NCBI GenBank assembly: GCA_963832835.1
Contig: CAWHVD010000001.1
Coordinates: forward strand, 1 to 64,000
Length of the DNA stretch: 64,000 nucleotides
Direction of reading: 5' to 3'
DNA from: CAVPKN01 sp963832835
GTDB lineage: Bacteria > Chlamydiota > Chlamydiia > Chlamydiales > JAAKFR01
Shown: in pieces, positions 1 through 8,999 of the stretch
Numbering within the stretch: the stretch's first letter is position 1
Layout of the letters: each line of letters starts with the position of its first letter
Made by a program: the position numbers and the translations under genes
The notes under the pieces: generated by a model
Databases searched by the model: none
The model's input: only the letters and a program-made list of their open reading frames with translations
Told to the model about the DNA's origin: nothing

Positions 1-88
1 AGGATAAAAGTTAACCTCTCCTTGCCTTTATCTAGCTCTCTTTAAACCCCTTAAGATCTATTCTTTTTTTCATCCCTTTCCTCCTTTT

Positions 89-121
89 CATCCTTTATCC
101 TTTATCCAGCATCCTTTATCC
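89..121 (+). repeat. short direct repeats in a pyrimidine-rich leader
   Basis: The 12-mer CATCCTTTATCC occurs at 89-100 and 110-121, with a further TTTATCC between, in a strongly C/T-rich stretch just upstream of folK. No purine-rich ribosome-binding site is visible before the folK ATG at 130. The repeats look like slippage products; a regulatory role is possible but not shown. Nothing else is recognisable in bases 1-129. Confidence 0.6.
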
Positions 122-129
122 TCTTTGCT

Positions 130-630
130 ATGATAGATGCTTATATTGCTCTGGGAGGAAATCTAGCAGGCACCTTAAGAACCATGCAGCAAATAGTAGA
201 AAGGTTAAAAGGTGTGCAGGGAATTGAGGAGCTGACCTCTTCTAAGCTCTATAGAACCTCTCCTGTAAGCCGGATCCCTCAGCCCGATTATATCAACGCC
301 GTTTGCCGCTTCCAGACCAGCTTGGGCCTAGAAAATTTATGGCAAACCCTTCAAAACTTAGAACTAGAGATGGGGAAAAAATCAAAATCCAAAGAGAGCC
401 CACGGTTGATTGACATCGACCTCCTTTTTTATGGGGAGCAATCGTGTGTTTTCAACGATTTAATACTACCCCATCCCCGTTGGAGTGAACGTTTATTTGT
501 CCTCACGCCTCTGGCAGATGTCACAGATACTGCCCCAACAGGGCTGCAGATTAAAGAAATTATGGAAGGATTTTGTAATCCCCATCAAGAAAAAGTATCC
601 CTCATGAACGAAAGGTTATTAGATGCATAA
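130..630 (+). CDS. folK: 2-amino-4-hydroxy-6-hydroxymethyldihydropteridine pyrophosphokinase (HPPK)
   Basis: Folate biosynthesis enzyme that transfers pyrophosphate from ATP to 6-hydroxymethyl-7,8-dihydropterin in the cytoplasm. The 166-residue protein has the family signatures in order: ALGGNLAG near the N-terminus, SKLYRTSPV, PRLIDIDLLFYG (the HPPK signature with the metal-binding DxD) and LPHPRWSERLFVLTPL. Length is normal for a monofunctional HPPK; in Chlamydia, folK is often fused to folP, and no fusion is present here. The ATG at 130 is the only sensible start but has no clear Shine-Dalgarno. Its 3' end overlaps kdsA by 8 bases, so the two are probably cotranscribed. The pabA/trpG-like gene at 34763-35320 could feed the same pathway. 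Confidence 0.95.
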   Translation: MIDAYIALGGNLAGTLRTMQQIVERLKGVQGIEELTSSKLYRTSPVSRIPQPDYINAVCRFQTSLGLENLWQTLQNLELEMGKKSKSKESPRLIDIDLLFYGEQSCVFNDLILPHPRWSERLFVLTPLADVTDTAPTGLQIKEIMEGFCNPHQEKVSLMNERLLDA

Positions 631-1471
631 AGTTCCCGTTAGAGATTTTTTTGTAGGCGAAGAGACCCGTTTAACTGTTGTTTGTGGTCCCTGTGTCATG
701 GAAAGTGAAGATCATGTTTTACATAGTGCTGCATTCTTAACACAACTCTTTGCGGATAAACCTGTAAATTTCATATTTAAATCAAGCTATGATAAGGCAA
801 ACCGCACCTCTGTCGATTCTTTCCGTGGACCCGGCATCGAGGAAGGACTAAAAATCTTAGAAAAAGTTAAACAGACCTTTGGAGTACCGGTATTTACAGA
901 CGTCCACAGCCCTGAAGAGGCCCGAGAAGCCGGCCAAGTGTGTGATGTGATTCAAATCCCTGCTTTCTTAAGTCGCCAAACCGACCTACTCGTCGCGGCA
1001 GGCAAAACAGGTGCTGTGATCAACGTCAAGAAAGGACAGTTTATGGCCCCTTGGGATATCCGTTATGCTATCGATAAAATCACCTCGACAGGTAACAAAA
1101 AAATCATTCTAACCGATCGAGGCACATGCTTTGGCTATAACAACCTCGTGAGCGACATGCGGGCAATCCCGATCATGCAGCAACTGGGCTATCCCGTCTT
1201 TTTTGATGCGACCCATTCGGTACAACTCCCCTCAGGACAGGGCGGTATTTCAGGAGGCCAAAGAGAGTTTATCCCAATACTTGCCAGGGCAAGCCTTGCT
1301 GCTGGGTGTCAGGGCATTTATGCCGAAGCTCATCACAATCCGACTGAGGCCAAAAGCGATGCTGCCTGCCAAATCCCTTTTTCCGATCTTCCTCGTCTGC
1401 TAGAAGAGTGGATGAGGATTTACGAGGCTACACAGATATGTTTAAAAGCTTCTTGCTGCTCTTTGGCCTAA
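623..1471 (+). CDS. kdsA: 3-deoxy-8-phosphooctulonate synthase (KDO-8-phosphate synthase)
   Basis: Condenses phosphoenolpyruvate with arabinose-5-phosphate to give KDO-8-phosphate for the LPS core. The 282-residue protein shows VVCGPCVMES (PEP-binding loop), FKSSYDKANRTS, SFRGPG, VKKGQFMAPWD and DATHSVQLP, all conserved in the family. The cysteine of the GPCVMES loop suggests a metal-dependent class II enzyme (family knowledge). The ATG at 623 overlaps the folK stop. The last ~34 bases overlap the start of the LptC-like gene, giving a tight operon that leads into LPS export, as in the chlamydial kdsA-yhbG neighbourhood. Confidence 0.97.
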   Translation: MHKVPVRDFFVGEETRLTVVCGPCVMESEDHVLHSAAFLTQLFADKPVNFIFKSSYDKANRTSVDSFRGPGIEEGLKILEKVKQTFGVPVFTDVHSPEEAREAGQVCDVIQIPAFLSRQTDLLVAAGKTGAVINVKKGQFMAPWDIRYAIDKITSTGNKKIILTDRGTCFGYNNLVSDMRAIPIMQQLGYPVFFDATHSVQLPSGQGGISGGQREFIPILARASLAAGCQGIYAEAHHNPTEAKSDAACQIPFSDLPRLLEEWMRIYEATQICLKASCCSLA

Positions 1472-2031
1472 GCACAGTACTCGGCCTTGGCCTACTCATT
1501 TATCCATGTAGACAGAAGGATTATGACGCATACACAGCGCTTCTTCAAAGCAGCAATCCCTTACAAAATGAGGCCCTATCCTCTTGTTCACAGCAAAAGC
1601 GCACCGAAGTGCGCAAACGGATCTGGTATCAAGACGATAGCCCCCTACATATCCGCATTGAAAGCCCGGAATCGGAACTTTTTTTCATCCAGAAAAATAA
1701 TCAGGTCGAAGTGACCGAACAGCTTGGAAATGTAATATGTATCATGCAAGAAGAGCTCTACTATGAAGCAGGTAAGCCGATGCAAAAAGTTCGCTACATG
1801 GAAGGCGAGAGCGCTTGCTACCATTATCATTCCCATCTCTTCGTTGCAGAAAACGTCAAACTGTGGAAATACCAGTTAGAGGGTCATACTCCTCCCGAAA
1901 CTCTTCTGCAGGGTAACCCTATCATGTCTGCAACAGCCAGTAGTGTCGAGTTTATCTTAAAAGGTGAAAAGCTCGACTTTACTGCCCATCAGCTGCGAGC
2001 CACACTCAATACTAAGGAACATACGCTATGA
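1438..2031 (+). CDS. LptC-like membrane-anchored LPS export protein (putative)
   Basis: A 197-residue protein starting MFKSFLLLFGLSTVLGLGLL: one N-terminal hydrophobic segment with few charged residues, then a hydrophilic, beta-rich periplasmic part. An alternative ATG ten codons upstream (1408) would add DEDLRGYTD, deeper inside kdsA; 1438 puts the hydrophobic anchor at the N-terminus. By position (between kdsA and lptA/lptB-like genes) and topology it is probably the LptC component that links the LptB2FG transporter to LptA. Sequence similarity to LptC is weak by eye, so the name rests on context. Its stop overlaps the next start as ATGA. Confidence 0.7.
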   Translation: MFKSFLLLFGLSTVLGLGLLIYPCRQKDYDAYTALLQSSNPLQNEALSSCSQQKRTEVRKRIWYQDDSPLHIRIESPESELFFIQKNNQVEVTEQLGNVICIMQEELYYEAGKPMQKVRYMEGESACYHYHSHLFVAENVKLWKYQLEGHTPPETLLQGNPIMSATASSVEFILKGEKLDFTAHQLRATLNTKEHTL

Positions 2032-2744
2032 GAACCACCCTCCTGATCTTTCTGTGCATCGCATCCCCTTTATTAGCGTACGAGACTATAGTCGAATCAG
2101 ATGAGGCACGTTATAACGGCGAGTTAATCACTTTAACTGGACATGTGGCAGTTGAGAACACCATGGGAAGAGTAATAGCAGATCTCGCCATCTTAAAAAA
2201 AGACCCCGAGCACCGCACCAAAATTGATTTCCCATGGATTGAGCTTAAACGTAACGTGCAGCTCAATCTCTCAGAGGGAGGAGCACTCAAATGCGAGACT
2301 CTTTTCCTCGATTACACCACCATGTCTGCCATGATTGAAGGGCAGCCACAAGTGATCTACTCCGACACTTTGGGGGAAGTCTATGCCGATCGTGCCCGAA
2401 TCGATTACCAAGAGATCAACGGCTCTTTAGAGGCCACCAAAGTCACTTTATACGACAATGTGCGGCTGGTGAATAGAGGATCTGCTGAAAAACCTGCTTC
2501 TCAATATGCCTTAGCAGATATTGTGTACTATTTTCCTCCCAGTCAGGAGATGATCTTAGAAGGAAAGCAGAATCGGGTCCTTTTTTTCGATATGCTGCGC
2601 GACATTCAGCTTTCAGCACGCAGTGTGCAGGCAAAGAGGGATCTGGTTACCAAAAAAGAAAGCGTACAAGGGATTGGGGATGTACGTTTTGTGTTTGGAC
2701 CCGATGAATTAGATAAAATCAAAACCCGTTTTCAGGTCAAATGA
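2028..2744 (+). CDS. lptA: LptA/OstA-like periplasmic LPS transport protein
   Basis: A 238-residue exported protein with signal peptide MRTTLLIFLCIASPLLAYET. The mature part follows the OstA-like beta-jellyroll pattern: VESDEARYNGELITLTGHVAVENTMG and later GEVYADRARIDYQE, where a 'new element, modification, value' rhythm repeats as in LptA/LptD N-terminal domains. LptA forms the periplasmic bridge carrying LPS to the outer membrane. It is translationally coupled (ATGA overlap) to the LptC-like gene before it and lptB after it. The family call is good; the exact orthology (LptA versus other OstA-like) is inferred from the operon. Confidence 0.8.
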   Translation: MRTTLLIFLCIASPLLAYETIVESDEARYNGELITLTGHVAVENTMGRVIADLAILKKDPEHRTKIDFPWIELKRNVQLNLSEGGALKCETLFLDYTTMSAMIEGQPQVIYSDTLGEVYADRARIDYQEINGSLEATKVTLYDNVRLVNRGSAEKPASQYALADIVYYFPPSQEMILEGKQNRVLFFDMLRDIQLSARSVQAKRDLVTKKESVQGIGDVRFVFGPDELDKIKTRFQVK

Positions 2745-3466
2745 CATCCATTTTAAGTGTAGAAAATTTTGAAAAATCCTATGGCGGCAGAAAGGTTGTC
2801 GACGGTCTTTCTTTTGAAATCAAAGAGGGAGAAGTAGTAGGCCTTCTGGGTCCCAACGGAGCGGGTAAAACGACTGCTTTTTACATGACGATGGGCCTCA
2901 TACGTCCCGATAAGGGGAAACTGATTTTTAAGGGGCAGGATATCACTAAAAGACCGATTGACGAACGCGCCCGAATGGGCATGGGCTATCTTGCCCAAGA
3001 ACCCTCCGTTTTCAGGAGCTTAACCGTTGAGGAAAATATCCTCTGCATTCTAGAAACCCTACCTCTTAGCAAATCTGAGAGAAAACAACGCCTTTCCACA
3101 CTCCTGCAAGAGCTCCATCTTGAGCACCTGGCCACCAAAAAAGCCTCCGCTCTTTCAGGAGGAGAAAGACGCCGCTTAGAAATTACCCGCGCCCTTGTCA
3201 CCAACCCCTCCTTTTTACTCCTCGATGAACCCTTTGCCAACATCGATCCGATCGCAATCGGCGATGTCAAAACCATCATCCGTATTCTTGCCAAAAAGAA
3301 CATCAGCGTGCTCATCACCGATCACAACGCCCGTGAGATCTTCTCAATTGTCGACAGAAGTTACCTCATCTGCGCCGGCAAAGTATTCCTATCTGGAACC
3401 GTAGAAGAGCTCATCCACAACCCCCTCGCTCGCGACGCCTACCTAGGTTCTGACTTCAAGATGTAA
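2741..3466 (+). CDS. lptB: LPS export ABC transporter ATP-binding protein
   Basis: Cytoplasmic ATPase of the LptB2FG LPS extractor; 241 residues, normal for the family. Walker A is GPNGAGKTT (near residue 38), the Q-loop lies near LAQEPSVFR, the signature is LSGGERRRLEI, Walker B is FLLLDEPFANIDP and the switch histidine is in ITDHNARE. The start overlaps lptA by 4 bases. The last A of its TAA stop is also the first base of a MITE-like element (3466-3628). A diverged copy of its final 106 bases lies at 19256-19361, so this 3' end has been a recombination breakpoint. Confidence 0.97.
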   Translation: MTSILSVENFEKSYGGRKVVDGLSFEIKEGEVVGLLGPNGAGKTTAFYMTMGLIRPDKGKLIFKGQDITKRPIDERARMGMGYLAQEPSVFRSLTVEENILCILETLPLSKSERKQRLSTLLQELHLEHLATKKASALSGGERRRLEITRALVTNPSFLLLDEPFANIDPIAIGDVKTIIRILAKKNISVLITDHNAREIFSIVDRSYLICAGKVFLSGTVEELIHNPLARDAYLGSDFKM

Positions 3467-3628
3467 TACCATTTCCAGAAAATAAAGTCACAAATTGGCA
3501 CTGTATAACACGCCATTTTTGAACGATCCTTTCTCTCTTAGGTGCAAAAACATAGACTTCGAATTAATCATCCAAATCTGTCATGTCACCCAGTACCACT
3601 TCATGACTTTATTTTCTGGAAATGGTAT
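3466..3628 (+). mobile_element. 163-bp MITE-like inverted-repeat element, copy 1
   Basis: Begins ATACCATTTCCAGAAAATAA and ends with its reverse complement; terminal identity is perfect for about 22 bp, and weaker pairing continues to about 45 bp on each side. It has no coding capacity. Four other copies (37014-37173, 43822-43984, 45318-45478, 46710-46873) and a diverged relic (45094-45195) occur in this window. The ends resemble the end of the broken IS630-type element at 46706 (ATACCATTTCGGAAAAATAA), so it is probably a non-autonomous IS630/Tc1-family MITE. This copy abuts the lptB stop codon. Confidence 0.9.
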
Positions 3629-3665
3629 AAAAAACAGACTCTTGAAAAGATTACCACGAAAACCG

Positions 3666-6600
3666 TCACCTCATGTCAACTAAAGATTGGGTAGTTCTTT
3701 TTGATAAGCCCTTACTATCGCTAATGCTGACTTGATGCTCCGATACTACCCATGCTCTATGCGTAAGATAGCAAACTTCTTTCACTGAATCTAAATGCTG
3801 AATAAGTTGTGACGATCTAATTTTTTTCAGAGCCCACATTGCTCTTCCTCGAACATCCTCATCAAGAGCCGCATCACCTGCCATCTTCACTAGAGACAAG
3901 AGAGCTGAGGGAGGCAATGCCTGCCCCGATTCTGCGATCTTACCAAGAGCCTCAATGGCACTTCTTGGATTATGCATCTCCAGTGATAGGTCACATGCTA
4001 CTGTCTCTAAATTTAGCAGTATGTCTGGTGTTTCTTGTGCATCCAATGCGCTTTTGTATAGATTTTTGACAGCTTCTTTTAGGATATCGTAACAGCTTGC
4101 CGGCTTAGGCTCTGACAACACACCCCACCATTTCCTAGCCCCCCCCGTACTTAATGTCTCTATAACCTCACCATTAATCTGTATGTCAGAAGGAGGGATC
4201 CAGAACATCTTTTCCACATCCTTGTTCCTTAGACAATCAAAAAGAGCTAGCCTCCGCGTATCCTCTGGAGACCTAGGGTGCACCATACTCAATAGAGATT
4301 CAAGGGACTCTGCAGACAATCTTTTCCTCCAATTTATAAGGTCCCGTAGTTCCAAATGGGCCAAGTAATGAATCTTGAAATCTGCATAATTACCATTTGC
4401 GATTTCTCGCAAAATTATGAAAGAAGCTTCGGCAGAGGATACTTCACCATACTTCACAAGCCGGCTTAAATTATCAATAACCCCCCATCTAGTATCTTCT
4501 CTTAAAGAGGCATCTCCAATTATCTCTATCAAGGCTTTAAATGCTGTTGCTGATAATTTTTGCCCTGCTCCTGCAATCCTACCTAAAGCATTTATAGCCA
4601 AGCTATTAACTTTACTGTCTACAGATAGATAACGGATGATACCTATTAAGGTGCCTGGCACTTGTGCAGACCATGCTTGTTCTCCTCCAGTTATCTTACC
4701 TAAAGTCTCGAAAATCATTTCGGGAATACGCTCTTTAATAGAAAAAGAAGAAGTCTTTACCATATGGACTAAAGCGTTAAAACCTTTCTGAGGTAGTTCT
4801 TGCCTCGATTCTATCAGCTTGCACAGAAACGCAGCCTGATAGGCTCGAGTGCCTCCATCTGAAGAAGTATTGCTCAACATATCTTGGACAACATCCACAA
4901 TTTTTGGAGGCAATTTTTCTTGCGCAAGATATATCAACAATACCAATACGTCCCTTTGCTTCTGTGTGTGGGCCATCATTTTTAGAAGAGTGTCTATTAT
5001 CAAAGAATGCCATATCAGGTTGGTATTGCGGTTGAGCAATTGGAAATTCATCTCTTGGAAAGGGGCTTTGTTCATATAGGCCACGACAGACGGTAAGAAT
5101 GTTTTATCGTATGAAATTGCAGGAAGATGATCTATCAAACACTCTTCAAAGCATTGAGCAAAGAGCGATAATTCGTAGCTTTCAGCGAGATCGCGAGGTT
5201 CTGAGTAAAGATCCTTAAAAAAGGCCTGTAAATGTTTTAACTTTTCTTTTTGGGAGAGACTTCCAGCTGTCATCCAGAGCACAAGCCTATAGCGAGGCTC
5301 GAATTTGATCTTTGCTAAAAGTTTTCCGGCTTCCTGTTGATTATTTTGGTAAAGGCGAGCAAGATGGGCCGCTGCAAAATACTCTTGAAAGGTCAGATGG
5401 ATAAAAACGCCCTGATTATCCTCAATGCGCAAGGGGCCTACATTTTGAATAGATTCTATACCAATTGCAACGTTTCGTACTCGCTCCATTGCTCGATAGA
5501 TTTTTGTGATGCTTGTAAGAGTGGGATAGAGAGTGTTTTGATCCATCGCCTCCCATGCTATTTGCTCCATCACTTCAGTCAGATGACTGACATCAAATGC
5601 AGAGTCGGTATCAGGCTCACTTATGACATCATTCGGGTCTTTTTTATTGCGCTCGATTCTAAACCATTTAAATAACCAATCGGTGAGCTTGATGTAGATT
5701 CCTGTCAGAGTGGGAGATTCCGATGCATTAAAAAGAGGTTCGTTAGCGGCAATAAGTGAGCAAAAAATCTCTAAATTAATGGGGATGTGCGCCAGGCTTC
5801 TAACGAGGGGTTGTTGAAGTTGAGTACGTAAGTTCTGTGCCTGTACCTGCTGATCCTTCGAGAAAAAATGCTCGACATATTCTTCAATGCCTTTCGAATC
5901 AAAGCCTAAAATCTCTAAAATCACAGGCTCTTTGTCTTTGAAATCCCTTATCTCTCTAGGCCTCGAGGTGATGATAATGTTCGGAAAAGCTTTGAGTGCT
6001 TGCAAAACAGGATAGAAACATCCCTGATTATTTGTCGCATCTCCAGACAATTCGTCATAACCATCCAGTAAGACAAGTGTCTTTTTCTGAGTTTCTTCAT
6101 TGCTGAACAGCTTACGTACTTGTGCGCTTTCCAATCCACATTCCTTAGCTACGTAATCAGCCCAATCAGTACCAGTGTTGGAATAAAAGTTAGGATTTAG
6201 ACGGCGCAGAGGAAGCCAAAGCAGATACTCAAATTCTGTAAAGAGTGTTTTTTGAGCCCAACGGTAGGCTATATGATGACACAAGGTGCTTTTACCAATC
6301 CCTGCTGATCCTTGGATCAAGATCCGTTTTGTGGCTCCTTTTAACTGATCATGCTTAAATAGTTCCTCAAGGAGAATGGCTTTTTTGGGCTCAAAGATGG
6401 ATTCGTGGGTCAGCGGTCTTCGATCTTCGAGCTCTAGAGAGTGGCCCGGTTTTGTTTCTTCGGTTTCTTTTTTTGTCTTTTTTTTCTCTGCTTCACCGAT
6501 GATCGCTAGACGAGTGTAGAGCTGCTTAATAGGAATTTTTTTTTGGGAAACCAGAAGAGTAAGATGCGTGTTCGAGGCGTAATGGTCACGGAGATCCTGT

Positions 6601-8135
6601 TGAATCAGTAGGTGGGGTTGAGTGTTTTCGAGTCTGCTGTAGATCCTTTGGAGGTCCTGAAGACTACCAAGCTCTTTTTTTTCCCATCTATCTTTTCTCC
6701 ACTTATCTACATCATCCTGACTGATCTTACCGTTAAGAATGTCTTTGATGGCGTCTATAAAACACTCTTTTATCTCTAAGGCTTTTAGGTTAGATAACCC
6801 TGTCAGGGGAGCAAAAAACTCAAAGGCTCTATCGTAATAATTAAAGATTGTTTTTTCTATGGGTTGGTCTGCCGTTGCATGCTGACCTGCGAAAATGGGT
6901 TCCAGAAAGGGGCTTGGGCAAGAAGTTTGGCGGTTCCCCTGCAGATATAGAAGTGAAATGCCACCAGCTAGTTCTGACTTCTCATACCTCCCTATTACAA
7001 GGCGGATTTCTTCGGCTACTCCCATTGGAGGGTCAGACATGCATTTCGCTTTAAGCTCAGGCGTGCAAATGACAACCACCTTATTAGCTGAGCTGATCTT
7101 TTCCTGAAAACTTTTGTAATCGCCGATATGAGAAAGATCTTGCGCAGCATAGATCGGGGTTACTCCGATTTTTTGAAGATCAAATGCCAAGGCATGGTGC
7201 ACCCACGAGACTACTTCCTCGTCTTGAGGGCTGCAGCAGATAAAACATTTAGGGGTAGGTGACGGCTTATTAAAAAGTACTAAAGCCCTTTCAAAGGTCA
7301 TCCGGATGGCATCCTTTTCAAGAAGGATGTGGTTGAATTCTGTGTATTTTTCTACAAATTTGACCAAAAATTTTCTGTCGATTTTTTCCAAAAAATGGGC
7401 GTAGTTAAGCACTGGGTCTGTTCTTTTAAAAAATGAACAGGCCTTTCCCATGCATGCTAGAGCTTTTGTATCCTCACTTACTTGCGCAAGGCTGGCATAG
7501 CTGTCAGCGGCTAGGAGGGGCTGGTCCAAAAGAAACTCATAAACTACCACTCGCATCAGATAGACATGGGGTTGTTTTTCACCCTTCCACGTATGTATCC
7601 ATTCTAAAAGCTGATCAAAGGCAGGTATGCCTTCTTTCATGTTTAGAAATAGCACTTTTTCTGCTTCACAAAGATAGGCGGTTGCACAGCTTTCAGCTTG
7701 GAGAAGAAAAAGCTTTTGCTTGGTATCTAGAATGGCTTTTTCTAGTTCTTGATTGCTACCCTGGATTTTTAAAGCGGCTTTTAAATATTTGAGGATTGTT
7801 TGGTAGTTTTCTGCAGAGATTCCATTACAACGAATCTCCTTTGCTTTCCACAGATGATATGCGGCGCCAGGTTTGGTCTCAAATACCCAAACCTCTTCAG
7901 GGTTATTAAGGCTGGGGTAAGGGAAAATAGCGATGTTGTTTTTGAGGGCCTTTTGAGCGCAGCACTGGATGAGATCTAACGCTGACCGATCTCCCAAAAC
8001 ACCAAAAACAACTCTTTCAACCATACGTGGGCTGCCATCGGGGGTTTTAAGCTTTGCAACAACCAAACCCTTATTGTGATATAGAGACGCCTCAAAATCG
8101 TTATATTGGTGCGTCCAAAGAGGTGACGGATCCAT
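3666..8135 (-). CDS. NLR-like STAND protein: unique N-domain, TIR-like, NACHT NTPase, HEAT repeats
   Basis: A 1489-residue multidomain protein. Residues 1-130 are a domain shared with the paralogues at 17007-19127 and 19391-22651 (starts MDPSPLWTHQYNDFEASLYH). Residues ~130-290 are helical. Residues ~296-420 look TIR/SEFIR-like: KCFICCSPQDEEVVSWV, a repeated hydrophobic-strand pattern, VVVICTPELKAKC and the acidic VAEEIRLV. NACHT follows: P-loop QGSAGIGKST (608-617), Walker B LVLLDGYDEL (687-696), IITSRPRE (721-728). Residues ~1040-1489 are HEAT-like repeats of ~40 residues. It starts 9 bases after a truncated partner gene (8145-8444). Domain names come from motifs read by eye: NACHT is firm, TIR-like is probable. 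No signal peptide. Likely a sensor-switch protein; target unknown. Confidence 0.88.
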   Translation of the reverse strand: MDPSPLWTHQYNDFEASLYHNKGLVVAKLKTPDGSPRMVERVVFGVLGDRSALDLIQCCAQKALKNNIAIFPYPSLNNPEEVWVFETKPGAAYHLWKAKEIRCNGISAENYQTILKYLKAALKIQGSNQELEKAILDTKQKLFLLQAESCATAYLCEAEKVLFLNMKEGIPAFDQLLEWIHTWKGEKQPHVYLMRVVVYEFLLDQPLLAADSYASLAQVSEDTKALACMGKACSFFKRTDPVLNYAHFLEKIDRKFLVKFVEKYTEFNHILLEKDAIRMTFERALVLFNKPSPTPKCFICCSPQDEEVVSWVHHALAFDLQKIGVTPIYAAQDLSHIGDYKSFQEKISSANKVVVICTPELKAKCMSDPPMGVAEEIRLVIGRYEKSELAGGISLLYLQGNRQTSCPSPFLEPIFAGQHATADQPIEKTIFNYYDRAFEFFAPLTGLSNLKALEIKECFIDAIKDILNGKISQDDVDKWRKDRWEKKELGSLQDLQRIYSRLENTQPHLLIQQDLRDHYASNTHLTLLVSQKKIPIKQLYTRLAIIGEAEKKKTKKETEETKPGHSLELEDRRPLTHESIFEPKKAILLEELFKHDQLKGATKRILIQGSAGIGKSTLCHHIAYRWAQKTLFTEFEYLLWLPLRRLNPNFYSNTGTDWADYVAKECGLESAQVRKLFSNEETQKKTLVLLDGYDELSGDATNNQGCFYPVLQALKAFPNIIITSRPREIRDFKDKEPVILEILGFDSKGIEEYVEHFFSKDQQVQAQNLRTQLQQPLVRSLAHIPINLEIFCSLIAANEPLFNASESPTLTGIYIKLTDWLFKWFRIERNKKDPNDVISEPDTDSAFDVSHLTEVMEQIAWEAMDQNTLYPTLTSITKIYRAMERVRNVAIGIESIQNVGPLRIEDNQGVFIHLTFQEYFAAAHLARLYQNNQQEAGKLLAKIKFEPRYRLVLWMTAGSLSQKEKLKHLQAFFKDLYSEPRDLAESYELSLFAQCFEECLIDHLPAISYDKTFLPSVVAYMNKAPFQEMNFQLLNRNTNLIWHSLIIDTLLKMMAHTQKQRDVLVLLIYLAQEKLPPKIVDVVQDMLSNTSSDGGTRAYQAAFLCKLIESRQELPQKGFNALVHMVKTSSFSIKERIPEMIFETLGKITGGEQAWSAQVPGTLIGIIRYLSVDSKVNSLAINALGRIAGAGQKLSATAFKALIEIIGDASLREDTRWGVIDNLSRLVKYGEVSSAEASFIILREIANGNYADFKIHYLAHLELRDLINWRKRLSAESLESLLSMVHPRSPEDTRRLALFDCLRNKDVEKMFWIPPSDIQINGEVIETLSTGGARKWWGVLSEPKPASCYDILKEAVKNLYKSALDAQETPDILLNLETVACDLSLEMHNPRSAIEALGKIAESGQALPPSALLSLVKMAGDAALDEDVRGRAMWALKKIRSSQLIQHLDSVKEVCYLTHRAWVVSEHQVSISDSKGLSKRTTQSLVDMR

Positions 8136-8144
8136 TTTGCATAC

Positions 8145-8444
8145 CTACCGATTTAGTAAATTGTATTTTCTTGGGTACCTTTCTTGTCTCCAAGCTTGGA
8201 TCTCTTGAACATCCATTGTGTTTCCGAAAATCATGTCTGATAACGTTACGTAGAGCTCTCTTTTTAACGTGTCTGCCACATGGCTTTCAAGACCTGCAAG
8301 CGAGGTCATCAGCCTCAGCCCCTTAGAATAATAGTCATACAAATTTTCCTCACGCTCGGCACTTAGCACTTCTAATTTTGCTGCAAAAATGGGCTCTAAT
8401 AGAGGTGTCGGGATAAAATCCCTCCGTTTACCATGCAAGAGCAT
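8145..8444 (-). pseudogene. truncated copy of the NLR partner gene Y (C-terminal 99 residues)
   Basis: The reading frame, beginning MLLHGKRRDFIPTPLLEPIF, matches the last ~97 residues of the 507-residue protein at 22661-24184 almost residue for residue, ending WRQERYPRKYNLLNR. The N-terminal four fifths are missing; upstream the sequence changes abruptly to the 3' end of an unrelated lipoprotein gene (8472). The 9-base spacing to the following NLR gene equals that of the intact Y-NLR pair at 22651/22661. It may still be translated as a short protein, but it lacks the TIR-like core, so I call it a remnant. Confidence 0.85.
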
Positions 8445-8471
8445 GGTAAAAAGAGTTCCCTAGATTGAAGT

Positions 8472-8999
8472 CTAATAATTTTCTTCCGATTCTAGTAAAT
8501 CCTGTGCTTCTTCAAACGATTCTTCTTTTAAGGTTAAGTAGCTTTCGCCAAGTTGTGGCAGAGGGTGGTTGATGTCATAATAAATTGTCCCTTTTATAAT
8601 GCTAACTGCTTCTATGCAATTAAGATCTGTTGGGCATCGCTCACCTAAAATAGAGATCAGGATAATTTTGTCTTGGACCGGGAAATATTCAAAATACTTC
8701 TTGTTATCAGGATTGTCATTCATAAGGTTCAGTAGTGTCCGGATACACTCCACGATTAACTCCCTAGCTTCATTCATGCTCATGACTTTTGGATACTTAA
8801 ACGTCATGCTAATGTCATTAATTTTTTTATCGATTGTACAACCCCCTCCAGCTCCTATGGCATTAAGGCCCTTTTTCTCCATATGCTTTGCTAGTTGGCA
8901 AAGCATACGGTCAGATACTTTATCTATTTCACTTCTTGGATCACTGCATCCAAAAAGCAAACAAAAAAAACAGATGGAAATTATAAATTTTGAGTTCAT
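8472..8999 (-). CDS. predicted lipoprotein, possible partner or immunity protein of the RHS protein
   Basis: A 175-residue protein with a lipoprotein signal: MNSKFIISICFFCLLFGC, with lipobox LFGC and acylated Cys18 followed by Ser. The mature part is acidic, with no motif I recognise. Its start overlaps the stop of the large RHS gene by 4 bases (ATGA), so the two are translationally coupled. RHS and other polymorphic toxins usually carry a small immunity gene directly 3', and lipase-type toxins often have lipoprotein immunity proteins (family knowledge). The role is therefore inferred from position only. It could instead be an independent surface lipoprotein. Confidence 0.7.
   Translation of the reverse strand: MNSKFIISICFFCLLFGCSDPRSEIDKVSDRMLCQLAKHMEKKGLNAIGAGGGCTIDKKINDISMTFKYPKVMSMNEARELIVECIRTLLNLMNDNPDNKKYFEYFPVQDKIILISILGERCPTDLNCIEAVSIIKGTIYYDINHPLPQLGESYLTLKEESFEEAQDLLESEENY

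Noticed and set aside
1203..1403. Small frames inside kdsA, lptB and other core genes
   Set aside because: They are shadows of well-supported genes in other frames and show no start signals or family motifs.
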